From NCBI RefSeq assembly GCF_001306115.1, contig NZ_LGCL01000002.1:124001-188000 (forward strand): a stretch of DNA of 64,000 bases. Reading direction: 5' to 3'. Both the position numbers and the translations under genes were made by a program. This DNA is from Ornatilinea apprima (GTDB lineage Bacteria > Chloroflexota > Anaerolineae > Anaerolineales > Anaerolineaceae). Under the pieces are notes generated by a model. That model saw nothing but the letters and a program-made list of their open reading frames with translations, ran no database searches and had not been told where the DNA came from. Positions 24,718 through 33,892 of this stretch are shown here, piece by piece. Numbering within the stretch: the stretch's first letter is position 1; each line of letters opens with the position of its first letter.

Positions 24718-27700
24718 ATGTCTCACCTGGTGCTGAAGTTGTTGGGTCCCTTTCAGGCCACTCTGGATGGCCAAGCGGCCAACGGGCTGAATTCCGATTT
24801 ATTACGCGCCCTGCTGGCCTACCTGGCAGTGGAGAGCAAACGAGAGCATCCCCGCGTGCAGCTGGCCGCTCTCCTGTGGCCCGAGCGCTCCGACCAGGAA
24901 GCGCATAATTCGCTGCGCTTTGCCCTGTCCAAGCTGCGCAGCGCCCTGGGCGATCGCCGGGCGGAATCCCCCTTTCTGCTGGTCACCCGCACGCACGTGC
25001 AGTTCAACCAGGCCTGCGACCACTGGCTGGATGTAAACGAGTTCGAGCGATCGAGCATTGGGCAAAGCCCAATCTTCATCGCCAGCGGTCCGCCAGGAGG
25101 GGTTAATAACAACAAGGCAGAGATCGAGCGGGTGATCGCGGCGGTCGAGCTGTACCGCGGGCCCTTCCTGGAGGGACTCTCCATCGCGGACAGCCCCGCA
25201 TTCGAAGAATGGATGCTGCTGAAAGGGGAGGAAATCCAGCGCAGCCAGTTGGCTCTGCTGGATCACCTGACCGTTTTCCAGATGAGAGCCGGGGAGACCG
25301 GCCAGGCGGCGCGCTGGGCGCGCAAGCAGCTCGAGTTGGAACCCTACCGCGAGCCGGCGCACCGCCAGCTTATGCTGGCCTTGGCGCTGGGGGGAGAGCG
25401 TTCGGCTGCCCTGGCGCATTATGAAACCTGCCGCCGCCTGCTGGCGAACCAGCTGGGCTGCGAGCCGGAAGATGAAACCCAGGCGCTGTATGTTCAAATC
25501 CGGGATGGGAGCCTGACTCCCATCCAACCCGGCCTGCTCACCCTGGCGGAATCGCACAAAGCAGTTCCCGCAATGGCCGAGAGCGGTCGCGCGGGGGCCG
25601 CGCCGGTCGCAGCCTTCGTCTCCCGCCAGGGCGAGCTGGCAAAATTAAATGGCCTGCTCGAGGGCGCTCTCGCCGGCCGGGGCGGGGTGGCGTTGATCGC
25701 GGGCGAGGCAGGGACCGGGAAAACCGCCTTATTGGATGCATTCAGCCGGCAGGCCGGGCTGGCTTATCCGGATTTGATCGCTCTGCGCGGGCGCTGTAGC
25801 GCCCACGGCGGGGCCGGCGATCCCTACCTGCCGTTCCGGGAGATCTTGCAGACCCTAGCGGGCGACGTTGAGAGCAAGCGGGCCGGGGGGACGCTTTCGC
25901 CGGAGCAGGCCCGGCGGGTGTGGGAGGCGCTGCCGGCAGTAGGCGCCGCGCTGGCCGAGCATGGCCCGGATTTGATCGACCGCTTCGTGCCGGGCGAAGC
26001 GCTGCTGCAGCGCCTGGAGAGCTTTTCGGCGCCCGGCACGGCCGCGCGCTGGCCGAAGCGATTGCGAGAGCTGAGTGCTCGCTCCGCAGGGCGCGCCGCC
26101 ACCTCACAGCCTGACCTGTTCGCCCAACTCACCCAGGTGCTGCACACCCTATCCTTACGATTTCCGCTGCTCCTGGCAATCGACGACCTACAGTGGGCCG
26201 ACGGCGGCACGCTGGCGCTGCTCTTCCACCTGGGCCGCCGCCTGGCCGGCAGCCGGATCCTGCTCACCTGCGCTTTCCGCCCGGTAGAGCCGGCTGGACC
26301 AGGGGAACCTGCGCCCAAGTTGGGGATGGAGACCGTGGTGCGCGAGCTGCGGCGCGATTGGGGCGACGTGCTGGTTGACCTGGAACGGGCCGACGGGCGC
26401 GCCTTCGTCGAAGCGCTGATCGACAGCGAGCCAAACAACCTGGGCGCGGAGTTCCGGCATAAGCTGTACGACCACACCGGCGGCAACCCGCTCTTCACCG
26501 TCGAGCTGCTGCACAGCTTTGAAAGCCAGGGCATGCTGGCAAAAGACGCGGTTGGGCGCTGGGTGGAAGCTCCCGGGCTGGATTGGAATTACTGCCCCCC
26601 GCAGGTGGAGGCGGTCATCGCCGGGCACCTGGCTGGGCTGCCGGACGAGGATCTCGAGCTGCTGCAAGCTGCCTCGGTGCAGGGCGAGCAGTTCGTCGCG
26701 GAAGTAACGGCCCACATACTGGGCCGGGGCGAAGAAGCCGTCCTCAAGCGCCTGAGCGGTCCGCTGCGCCGGCAGCACCGCCTGGTGGAGGCGGTCAGCC
26801 TGGAACGGCTGGCTGTGAGCGGGCAGCGCCTGTCCTCATACCGCTTCCGGCATGCCCTGCTGCAGCGCGGCGCGTACAACAGTCTGGATACGGTGAGAAA
26901 AGCGCAGCTGCATGAGGCAACCGGGGTGACCCTGGCAGCGATCTATGCGGCCGAAGGGGAACGACCCCAGTCGCTGGCGCCGGCGCTGGCGTGGCATTAT
27001 GAGGCAGCCGGCCTGGCTTTACCGGCTGCCCGGGCCCTGCATGAGGCAGGGGTTCAGGCTGCGCGACTTTCAGCTTTTCGGGAGGCGCTGCAGCTGTTCG
27101 ACCACGGGCTGGCCCTGCTTTCGGACGCTCCAGTTTCTACCGAGCGGGTGGAGATCGAACGGTTGTTAGGCGCGGCCCGGCTGGGTCCTCAGCGCAATCT
27201 GGGTGGAGTAGGAAGTGATGAACTGGAAGACGCATTCCGGCGGGCCAGCGAAGCTGGTGTTGGAGACGCTCCCGGACGGCCGGGTCTGCAGATGCTCTTA
27301 TCCAAAGGAGAACTGCTGACAGCGAAGGGACATTTCCAAGAGGCTCTGGCTGCGGCGGAGCGGTTACTCCAGCTGGCGACACAATCGGGGGATGAGGCCT
27401 TTATCGCCCTCGCCCACTGGCGGTTCGGCCATATTTTAAATTCGATGGGCAACTCGCTGGAAGCGGAAAAGCACTTCAATTGGATCCTTTCCTGGATCAC
27501 TCCACAGCGGCGGACGGAGCTGCGGGCTATGGTGGGCTTGAATCTCACGGCAAACACACTCATCATATCGGCGATAGACCAGTGGTTCCTGGGGTATCCG
27601 GAACAGGCCCTGCGGCGCAGCACCCAGGCATTGACTGGCGCGTTGGAGGAGGGAGACCGGTATGCACAGGCCTTTGCCTCCGCGGTTGGCTGTATCGTGC

Positions 27701-28368
27701 TGTTCCTTTTGCGCAGAGATACCGCCGCCCTGCAGGAGCGCAGCGAGCTGTGCTACCAGGTATGCCAGCAGTATGGCTTTGCGATGTGGCAGCCATTTGC
27801 GGAAGTCTTCCTGGGTTGTCTGGCGGCAATGCGCGGGGAGGAAATCGCCGGTATAGAGAAGATACAACGCGCCATCGCCGGGTGGCAAGCCCGGGGTATG
27901 GCCATCGGCACGGACAGCCTGGTCGTGGTCCTGGCAGATAGCTGCCTGGCCGCGGCTCGCCGGATGGGCGACGATGCACCGAGCTCCGGCCTGCTGGAAC
28001 TCGGGCTGGCGGCGATCCAAAGCGTGCTTGGTCCGGATGTCCCGTGCGGACAGAGCTACCAGCCCGAGCTCTACCGCCTGCAGGGCGAGCTGCTGCTGGA
28101 GCGAGATGGTCTGGCCGCGGCGGGGGAGGCACAGGAGTGTTTCCGCCAATCGCTTCAGCTCGCTCAGGAGGTTGGCGCATTCGGATGGCAGCTGCGGACG
28201 GCTATGAGCCTGGTCCGCTTGAAGATAAGGCAGGGGGAGGATTACGCGGAGGAGCAGGCGGAAGCACGAACCTTCCTGAAGGAGGTGTTCGGGCGCTTTA
28301 CCGAGGGGTTTGAATTCCCCGATATGCAGGAGGCTGCGGCATTGATTGGCAAAATAGAGGTTGCGTGA
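24718..28368 (+). CDS. SARP/AfsR-like transcriptional regulator (wHTH-BTAD-AAA-TPR)
   Basis: The ATG after GCTGGGAGGCAGGAT gives 1216 residues. An OmpR-type winged helix comes first (HLVLKLLGPFQATLDG, LAALLWPERSDQEAHNSLRFALSKLR), then a bacterial transcriptional activator domain to about residue 265. An NTPase follows with Walker A GEAGTGKTALLDAF near residue 335 and Walker B LLLAIDDLQWAD near residue 485, then about 600 residues of TPR-like helices. The DNA is much richer in G+C than the core genes. In Actinobacteria this class activates gene clusters by binding direct repeats beside the -35 or -10. Here such repeats lie in the divergent region, so its target is probably the adjacent minus-strand series. 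Confidence 0.9.
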   Translation: MSHLVLKLLGPFQATLDGQAANGLNSDLLRALLAYLAVESKREHPRVQLAALLWPERSDQEAHNSLRFALSKLRSALGDRRAESPFLLVTRTHVQFNQACDHWLDVNEFERSSIGQSPIFIASGPPGGVNNNKAEIERVIAAVELYRGPFLEGLSIADSPAFEEWMLLKGEEIQRSQLALLDHLTVFQMRAGETGQAARWARKQLELEPYREPAHRQLMLALALGGERSAALAHYETCRRLLANQLGCEPEDETQALYVQIRDGSLTPIQPGLLTLAESHKAVPAMAESGRAGAAPVAAFVSRQGELAKLNGLLEGALAGRGGVALIAGEAGTGKTALLDAFSRQAGLAYPDLIALRGRCSAHGGAGDPYLPFREILQTLAGDVESKRAGGTLSPEQARRVWEALPAVGAALAEHGPDLIDRFVPGEALLQRLESFSAPGTAARWPKRLRELSARSAGRAATSQPDLFAQLTQVLHTLSLRFPLLLAIDDLQWADGGTLALLFHLGRRLAGSRILLTCAFRPVEPAGPGEPAPKLGMETVVRELRRDWGDVLVDLERADGRAFVEALIDSEPNNLGAEFRHKLYDHTGGNPLFTVELLHSFESQGMLAKDAVGRWVEAPGLDWNYCPPQVEAVIAGHLAGLPDEDLELLQAASVQGEQFVAEVTAHILGRGEEAVLKRLSGPLRRQHRLVEAVSLERLAVSGQRLSSYRFRHALLQRGAYNSLDTVRKAQLHEATGVTLAAIYAAEGERPQSLAPALAWHYEAAGLALPAARALHEAGVQAARLSAFREALQLFDHGLALLSDAPVSTERVEIERLLGAARLGPQRNLGGVGSDELEDAFRRASEAGVGDAPGRPGLQMLLSKGELLTAKGHFQEALAAAERLLQLATQSGDEAFIALAHWRFGHILNSMGNSLEAEKHFNWILSWITPQRRTELRAMVGLNLTANTLIISAIDQWFLGYPEQALRRSTQALTGALEEGDRYAQAFASAVGCIVLFLLRRDTAALQERSELCYQVCQQYGFAMWQPFAEVFLGCLAAMRGEEIAGIEKIQRAIAGWQARGMAIGTDSLVVVLADSCLAAARRMGDDAPSSGLLELGLAAIQSVLGPDVPCGQSYQPELYRLQGELLLERDGLAAAGEAQECFRQSLQLAQEVGAFGWQLRTAMSLVRLKIRQGEDYAEEQAEARTFLKEVFGRFTEGFEFPDMQEAAALIGKIEVA

Positions 28369-28634
28369 CGCTCAACAGAAGCGATTATGCGATGACGATA
28401 ATGTAGTGCCTAAGAAAACATCTTCATTCCAGCTTAGACATCCCTTTTTTACACCTAACAGAAATGCTAGTCCTTCTTGCAGTTTTACTTAACTCGATGT
28501 AAAATGACCCTAACAGGTAAAAAAAGCCCTTTAAAAAGCAAAAATCGCGCCGAACAGCGCGTTTCCACAGTCTTTCAAGCCCTCATCTGGTCTGAAAGTC
28601 TGTCCCCCCGAATTTACTTGCACATGGGGCGATG
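28369..28634. other. Intergenic end of accessory block
   Basis: No gene is seen. Base composition shifts back to A+T-rich. A short hairpin CGCGC-CGAACA-GCGCG (about 28547) occurs. No integrase or transposase fragment could be recognised. Confidence 0.45.
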
Positions 28635-28648
28635 CCCGTCGCTCCCGC
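28635..28648 (+). repeat. Displaced copy of tRNA-Asp 3' end (candidate att site)
   Basis: The 14 bases CCCGTCGCTCCCGC match the 3' end of both tRNA-Asp genes. No D arm or anticodon arm precedes them. They are followed, as after a tRNA, by an A-run and a terminator. Confidence 0.6.
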
Positions 28649-28650
28649 CA

Positions 28651-28690
28651 GAACAAAAAAACCTTCGCAAATGCGAAGGTTTTTTTGTTC
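28651..28690. terminator. Perfectly symmetrical bidirectional terminator
   Basis: A stem ACCTTCGCA/TGCGAAGGT with 1-3 nt loop is flanked by 7 A on the left and 7 T on the right. The symmetry extends through GAAC...GTTC. It ends pgm on the minus strand and may once have ended a tRNA-Asp on the plus strand. Confidence 0.88.
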
Positions 28691-28703
28691 CAAACTTGCA
28701 AAA

Positions 28704-30356
28704 TCAAATTCCTGCGGCATGAAAAGCAGCCGCGATGATCGCCTTGGCCTCACTCAAAATTTGGGTTAAATGCTCTTCGCCGCGGAAACTTTCAGCATAA
28801 ATTTTGTAAATATCTTCCGTGCCCGATGGTCGAGCCGCAAACCAGCCATTTTGTGTAACCACCTTCAAACCGCCTATGGCGGCCTGGTTATATGGCGCGC
28901 GGGTAAGCTTGGAGACAATTTTCTCCCCGGCCAACTCTTCCGCACTTACCAATTCTGACGAGAGATCTGCCAGCACTTTTCTCTGCGGCAGCCCGGCGGG
29001 AACATCCATTCGCTGATATACGGGGTTGCCAAAGCGGCCTACCAAATCCTGGTAATGTTCTCCGGGGTCTCGCCCAGTAACCGCTGTGATTTCAGCAGCC
29101 AACAAATCGAGAATCACGCCATCTTTGTCGGTTGTCCATACGGTGCCATCGTGTCTGAGGAACGATGCTCCCGCGCTTTCCTCACCGCCAAAGCCAAATG
29201 TTCCATTCAGTAAACCGGCAACAAAATATTTGAAGCCGACCGGAACCTCAAAAAGTTTGCGGCCCAGAGAAGCGGTGACCCGGTCAATCATCGAGCTGGA
29301 AACTAATGTTTTTCCAACCCCAACGTCTTTGCCCCAATTGGGCCGGTTTTGGAACAGATACCAGATTGCAACCGCCAGAAAATGATTGGGATTCATTAAT
29401 CCTGCGCTTCGCGAAACAATGCCGTGCCGGTCGCAATCGGCGTCATTTCCAAATGCGATATCAAAGTGGTCTTTCAAGCCAATCAAACCCGCCATGGCGT
29501 ACGGAGATGAGCAGTCCATTCGAATTTTGCCATCTTTATCAACCGGCATGAAACCAAAAGTGGGATCCACATACGGATTCACAATTTCCAAATTCAATCC
29601 ATATCGCTCCGCAATCGGTTCCCAATACGCCACGCTGGCACCTCCCAAAGGGTCAACTCCAATCTTAAGACCCGCCTGAGCGATCGCGGAAATGTTAATC
29701 ACATTATGGAGATCCTCAGTGTACGGAAGGATGTAATCATGCTGGTGTGTTGTTTCCGCTTTAAGCGCTTTTTGCAAATTCCAGCGCTTGACGGCTCTTA
29801 ACCCACCCCTTAAGATTTCGTTGGCGCGGTTTTGGATGGCGGTGGTGATCCTGGTATCTGCCGGTCCGCCTTCAGGCGGATTGTACTTAATGCCCCCATC
29901 ATCTGGCGGATTATGCGAAGGTGTGATCACCACCCCATCAGCCAGGCCTTCAGAACGGTTACGATTGTAAGTTAAGATGGCATGCGAAATTGCGGGGGTC
30001 GGGGTGTACCCCAGGCCGGTCTGCACCATAATATCCTGTCCATTCGCCGCAAACACCTCTATAGCAGTCAGTAAAGCTGGTTCAGAAAGAGCGTGGGTGT
30101 CCATCCCAATATACAAGGGGCCGCTGTTTTTTTGCGCGACCCGATATTCGACAATCGCCTGGCAAACCGCCAAAATGTGATCCTCATTGAAGCTCCCACG
30201 AAGCGACGATCCGCGGTGCCCGGATGTACCAAAACTCACCAGTTGGGCTGGATCGGATAGATCTGGTTTTTGAGTGTAATACGCCGCGACCAGCCTTGGG
30301 ACGTTTACCAGTATCTCACGCGGAGCAGGTTTACCCGCCAATGGATGCAGAGCCAT
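28704..30356 (-). CDS. pgm: Phosphoglucomutase (alpha-D-glucose phosphate-specific)
   Basis: This 550-residue protein is of the bacterial Pgm type. It has [14 protein letters not shown] near residue 40, the phosphoserine loop [18 protein letters not shown], the Mg2+ loop NDADCDRHG, the sugar-binding segment [12 protein letters not shown] and the C-terminal [15 protein letters not shown]. It interconverts glucose 1- and 6-phosphate for glycogen, UDP-sugar and glycolytic flow. It stands alone on the minus strand, with a symmetrical terminator directly after it. Confidence 0.95.
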   Translation of the reverse strand: MALHPLAGKPAPREILVNVPRLVAAYYTQKPDLSDPAQLVSFGTSGHRGSSLRGSFNEDHILAVCQAIVEYRVAQKNSGPLYIGMDTHALSEPALLTAIEVFAANGQDIMVQTGLGYTPTPAISHAILTYNRNRSEGLADGVVITPSHNPPDDGGIKYNPPEGGPADTRITTAIQNRANEILRGGLRAVKRWNLQKALKAETTHQHDYILPYTEDLHNVINISAIAQAGLKIGVDPLGGASVAYWEPIAERYGLNLEIVNPYVDPTFGFMPVDKDGKIRMDCSSPYAMAGLIGLKDHFDIAFGNDADCDRHGIVSRSAGLMNPNHFLAVAIWYLFQNRPNWGKDVGVGKTLVSSSMIDRVTASLGRKLFEVPVGFKYFVAGLLNGTFGFGGEESAGASFLRHDGTVWTTDKDGVILDLLAAEITAVTGRDPGEHYQDLVGRFGNPVYQRMDVPAGLPQRKVLADLSSELVSAEELAGEKIVSKLTRAPYNQAAIGGLKVVTQNGWFAARPSGTEDIYKIYAESFRGEEHLTQILSEAKAIIAAAFHAAGI

Positions 30357-30538
30357 ATTTCCTCCTTCAGTTCAATGTTGACGAAAATAAGAAGACCTAA
30401 CCATTGTTGTTCTTATTATATTGAATAACGATAGGATAGTTTGATGAATCATTTCATGAAATTGTGGTTATCGAAACTGGCGTTATGTTATGATATGGAA
30501 ATCAAAAAAAGAATCCAAAAACACGAAAGTCAGCTCCC

Positions 30539-30949
30539 TTGAACCGCAAACTATTTCTAGCACGCGTTCTCGTCAGCCTGGTTTTATTCCTAAACTTGCA
30601 AGCTGCCGTGTTTTTCTTCATCTTCCCGCAGCGATTTGTGCCTTCATTCCAACTATCAGGGGATACCGGCCCATTTGTGATTCAAAGTATGGGCGTGCTG
30701 TTTTTGATGTGGACGGTTCCTTACTTTTTTGCAGCCATCAACCCGATTAAGTACCAGGTTGCGCTGGTTCAAGCGGTCATCATGCAGATTATTGGTGTTG
30801 CGGGGGAAAGCCTTATTTACCTTCACTTGCCCGAAAAACTCACCATTCTTAAGCTGTCGCTTCAACGCTTTATTCTCTTTGATTCCGCCGGAGTTCTCCT
30901 ACTAATCACTGCATTCCTTCTCGTTCGCCTGCAAAACGATCATGAATAA
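30539..30949 (+). CDS. Four-helix membrane protein, unrecognised
   Basis: About 136 residues with four hydrophobic helices (LFLARVLVSLVLFLNLQAAVFFFIF, IQSMGVLFLMWTVPYFFAAI, ALVQAVIMQIIGVAGE, FDSAGVLLLITAFLLV). The apparent start is TTG without a clear Shine-Dalgarno, so the true start is uncertain. The stop overlaps the start of the phosphodiesterase gene by 8 bases, so they are probably coupled. No function is assigned. Confidence 0.65.
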   Translation: MNRKLFLARVLVSLVLFLNLQAAVFFFIFPQRFVPSFQLSGDTGPFVIQSMGVLFLMWTVPYFFAAINPIKYQVALVQAVIMQIIGVAGESLIYLHLPEKLTILKLSLQRFILFDSAGVLLLITAFLLVRLQNDHE

Positions 30950-31472
30950 TCCTGATTTTCACTTCATTGGCGTCATGTCAGATACGCACAACAATAGAGA
31001 TAACACACTCGCCGCCCTTGAATTTTTCAGGCAGCGAGATATTTCCATCATTATCCACTGCGGAGACCTGGGGCAGCCCGATCTTCTCGATCTGTTTACC
31101 GGTTTTGAGATGTATCTGGCGATCGGTAACACAGACCAGCACCCCGAAGAATTGCGCCGTCGCGCAAAACAGATCAAACCGCAAAACCAGGTTGACTATC
31201 ACCTACAACTACACCTTTCTGGCAAATCCATCTGGGTTGTGCATGATCTGGTCTTTCAAGATTTATCAAGCAACGCATCTCCCGACTTTATTTTTCACGG
31301 TCATACCCACCGCCCGGCGATCAAACGGCTCTCTTCCCAAACCACCCTGATCAACCCTGGCACCACCGGAGGCGCCATGCGAGCTGGCGTGCAAACCATT
31401 TCAGTTTTGGATATTATCTCAAGCCATGTGGCTTTCTTTACTGTCCCCAATGGCCAGCATTTCATCATTTAA
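30942..31472 (+). CDS. YfcE/MJ0936-type metallophosphoesterase
   Basis: This 176-residue protein shows the calcineurin-like set in order: GVMSDTHNNRDN, IIHCGDLGQ, AIGNTDQHPEE (GNxD), VVHD and FHGHTHRPAIKR, ending with LINPGTTGGAMR. These provide the two-metal site of a small cytoplasmic phosphodiesterase. The natural substrate of this group is generally unknown. It overlaps the preceding membrane protein gene. Confidence 0.9.
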   Translation: MNNPDFHFIGVMSDTHNNRDNTLAALEFFRQRDISIIIHCGDLGQPDLLDLFTGFEMYLAIGNTDQHPEELRRRAKQIKPQNQVDYHLQLHLSGKSIWVVHDLVFQDLSSNASPDFIFHGHTHRPAIKRLSSQTTLINPGTTGGAMRAGVQTISVLDIISSHVAFFTVPNGQHFII

Positions 31473-31603
31473 GATGAGATGAGGATTACACTCATCACCT
31501 ACTAATCAGTACACAACACAGTAGATCGTGCCTTATCCACATCCTATAATTCATATCAGCAGCCCTCTCACCACCAAGCTCTGTTGGAAAAGGACAGAAT
31601 GAT

Positions 31604-33874
31604 ATGAGAAAAATGGATGAATCCTTCTTGACCGATCTGCTCGACAGTTTTCCAAAATGGTTTGAAAACGAAAGTCAATTTTCTGAAGCCCGTCTGGATA
31701 ACAAACTATTCCCGTATGATCAGCTTTTCTCCCCGATTCAAATCAACAGTATTAAAGTAAAAAACCGCATTGTAATGGGCCCGATGGGCAACATCTCAAT
31801 GGCCGAAGAAATGGGACGACCAGCCAATAAGATGGTTCAATACTTCACCGAGCGTGCTAAAGGAGGCGTTGGACTCATTACATCTGGTCTTGTTCCCATC
31901 AGCCAGAACATAGACCCAACTGTAACCGAATTGGGAGACCGAAGCTATTTCCCGCGAATTGACCGTTCTCGTACAGTTTTTGCTGGCTGGCGCGATTTAG
32001 CTGAAAACATCCATGCGCATGGTGCCCATTTCTTCATCCAATTAACCCCAGGCCTTGGTCGGGTCGGTTCACCCGAATCAATGATCAAGAAATATAAACT
32101 GCCGGTTTCCGCGTCCTGGAATCCAAATTTCTACCTCACCTCTGTTCCCTGCCGGCCGCTAACCGACGGCGAATGCCGCCGCATCATTAAGGCCGCGGGG
32201 CAAGCTGCCGCAGATGCCAAAGCGGCACTGATCGACGGAGTTTACCTCCACGGCCATGAAGGCTATTTGTTGGAGCAAATGACAAACTCAGCCTTTAATC
32301 GCCGCAAAATGGGACGTTATGCGAACTGGCAGACATTTGGGCTGGATATGGTCAAAGAAATTCGAAAACGAGCTGGCAACCGGTACCCCATCTTGTATCG
32401 CATTGACCTTTCATTAGCGCTCAATGCAGTATATGGCGAGCGCATGAATACCGTTTCTACCCTAAAGAAATTCAAAAATGAGCGCACCATTGCCATGACC
32501 CTTGATTACATGGAAAACCTGGTTAAAGCCGGTGTGGATATTTTTGATGTAGACCTCGGTTGTTATGATAATTGGTGGCTGCCCCATCCTCCGAATTCCA
32601 TGCCATCAGGATGTTACTTGCCCGTTTCGCGCCTGGTGAAGCAGTATTTCAACGAGAAAAATATTCTGAGCAATGTCGGCTTGCCGGTGCCCATTGTGGC
32701 AGTGGGAAAATTGGGGTACCCTGACCTGGCCGAAAAGGCTTTACGAGACGAAGCCTGTGACATGATCATGCTCGCCCGCCCGCTTCTGGCTGACCCCCAG
32801 TGGCCTAATAAAGCCTTCTCGGGCCGGGTTAAAGATATTCGCCCTTGTATCGGCGATCAAGAAGCCTGCATCAATGAATTTGTTGAGGGTGGCCATCCGC
32901 AGTGCGCCGTCAACCCACGAACTGGTTTTGAGGATGTATATTCAGCTGAATTACCTCCCATTGACAGCATCAAACAAATTGCGGTAGTAGGAGCTGGCCC
33001 CGCCGGTGTTATTTGCGCCACCATCGCAGCCAAAAGAGGACATAAAGTAACCCTCTATGAAAAGCAAGACCGCATTGGTGGAATGCTTGTGCCTGGTTCC
33101 AAGCCAAGAATTAAATACGAAGTGGCGAATTATCTTGAATACCTTCAACACCAGGTAGACCTTGCCGTAGATAATGGTAATCTGACGGTAAAAACCGGTA
33201 TTGAGACTTCAGCTGGCGACCTTAAGCGGTTGGGCTATGATGCAATCATCGTCTGCACGGGTGGAACGCCAGTCCATCCATCGATTTCGGGGTTGGATTT
33301 GCCGCATGTAGTTCAGGCCGTAGATGTTTTGCGCAATCCAGACCTGGCAATTCAGGCCCAAAATGTAGTGGTGGTCGGGGGTGGGGCCGTTGGCTGTGAA
33401 TGCGCGCACTTCCTCTCTGCTGAATTAGGGAAAAAGGTAACCGTCATAGAAATGTTGGATGCCTTTATGATTGGGTTGTGCACAGCCAATCGCGGACACA
33501 TGATCCACGAATTAGAAAAAATGAATGTTCCGCTTATGAACTGCACACGATTAAAATCGGTTCAGCCAGGCTCCATCACCGTAGAGCAGAATGTCTCCAA
33601 CACAGTACCTTCTCCGTATATTACCTGGACGCCATTGCTGCCTGAAAATATTGAGAATCCACTTGCAAGGCCCGTACGACAGCAGCTTGAAGAGAAAGTG
33701 TTACCGGCCGATCTGGTGGTCTTGGCATTGGGTTTGCGGCCAAATACGCAAATCTACGATGAGTGTGTTGAAAAAAAAGCTGCTCCGCAGGTGTTACAGA
33801 TTGGTGACGCCTTTCAGATTCGCCGTGTCTTCGAAGCAGTTAAAGCTGGCTACGCGGTTGGCCGCAGCCTTTAG
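31604..33874 (+). CDS. OYE-like FMN/FAD NADH oxidoreductase (2,4-dienoyl-CoA reductase type)
   Basis: This 756-residue protein has an N-terminal FMN TIM barrel (about 40-395: LFSPIQINSIKVKNRIVMGPM, YLHGHEGYLLEQMTNSAFNRR). A Fe-S segment spans about 412-437, and a C-terminal FAD/NAD part has GxGxxG at IAVVGAGPAGVICATIAAKRG and VVVVGGGAVGCECAHFLSAELG. The normal Cys spacing C-x2-C-x3-C-x11-C is kept at 415, 418, 422 and 434, but residue 418 is Asp (CIGD). It precedes both aconitase X subunits by 18 bp, so the three probably form one pathway. The substrate is unknown, perhaps an enoate or a cyclic imine/ene acid. Confidence 0.85.
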   Translation: MRKMDESFLTDLLDSFPKWFENESQFSEARLDNKLFPYDQLFSPIQINSIKVKNRIVMGPMGNISMAEEMGRPANKMVQYFTERAKGGVGLITSGLVPISQNIDPTVTELGDRSYFPRIDRSRTVFAGWRDLAENIHAHGAHFFIQLTPGLGRVGSPESMIKKYKLPVSASWNPNFYLTSVPCRPLTDGECRRIIKAAGQAAADAKAALIDGVYLHGHEGYLLEQMTNSAFNRRKMGRYANWQTFGLDMVKEIRKRAGNRYPILYRIDLSLALNAVYGERMNTVSTLKKFKNERTIAMTLDYMENLVKAGVDIFDVDLGCYDNWWLPHPPNSMPSGCYLPVSRLVKQYFNEKNILSNVGLPVPIVAVGKLGYPDLAEKALRDEACDMIMLARPLLADPQWPNKAFSGRVKDIRPCIGDQEACINEFVEGGHPQCAVNPRTGFEDVYSAELPPIDSIKQIAVVGAGPAGVICATIAAKRGHKVTLYEKQDRIGGMLVPGSKPRIKYEVANYLEYLQHQVDLAVDNGNLTVKTGIETSAGDLKRLGYDAIIVCTGGTPVHPSISGLDLPHVVQAVDVLRNPDLAIQAQNVVVVGGGAVGCECAHFLSAELGKKVTVIEMLDAFMIGLCTANRGHMIHELEKMNVPLMNCTRLKSVQPGSITVEQNVSNTVPSPYITWTPLLPENIENPLARPVRQQLEEKVLPADLVVLALGLRPNTQIYDECVEKKAAPQVLQIGDAFQIRRVFEAVKAGYAVGRSL

Positions 33875-33892
33875 CAAAAAAGGAGCAAAACC

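Noticed and set aside
25824-28180. Several long open frames opposite the SARP-type regulator
   Set aside because: Expected in G+C-rich coding DNA; no domain or start signal.
28600-28650. A third functional tRNA-Asp gene
   Set aside because: Only the last 14 bases match; no anticodon, D arm or 5' acceptor strand precedes them.
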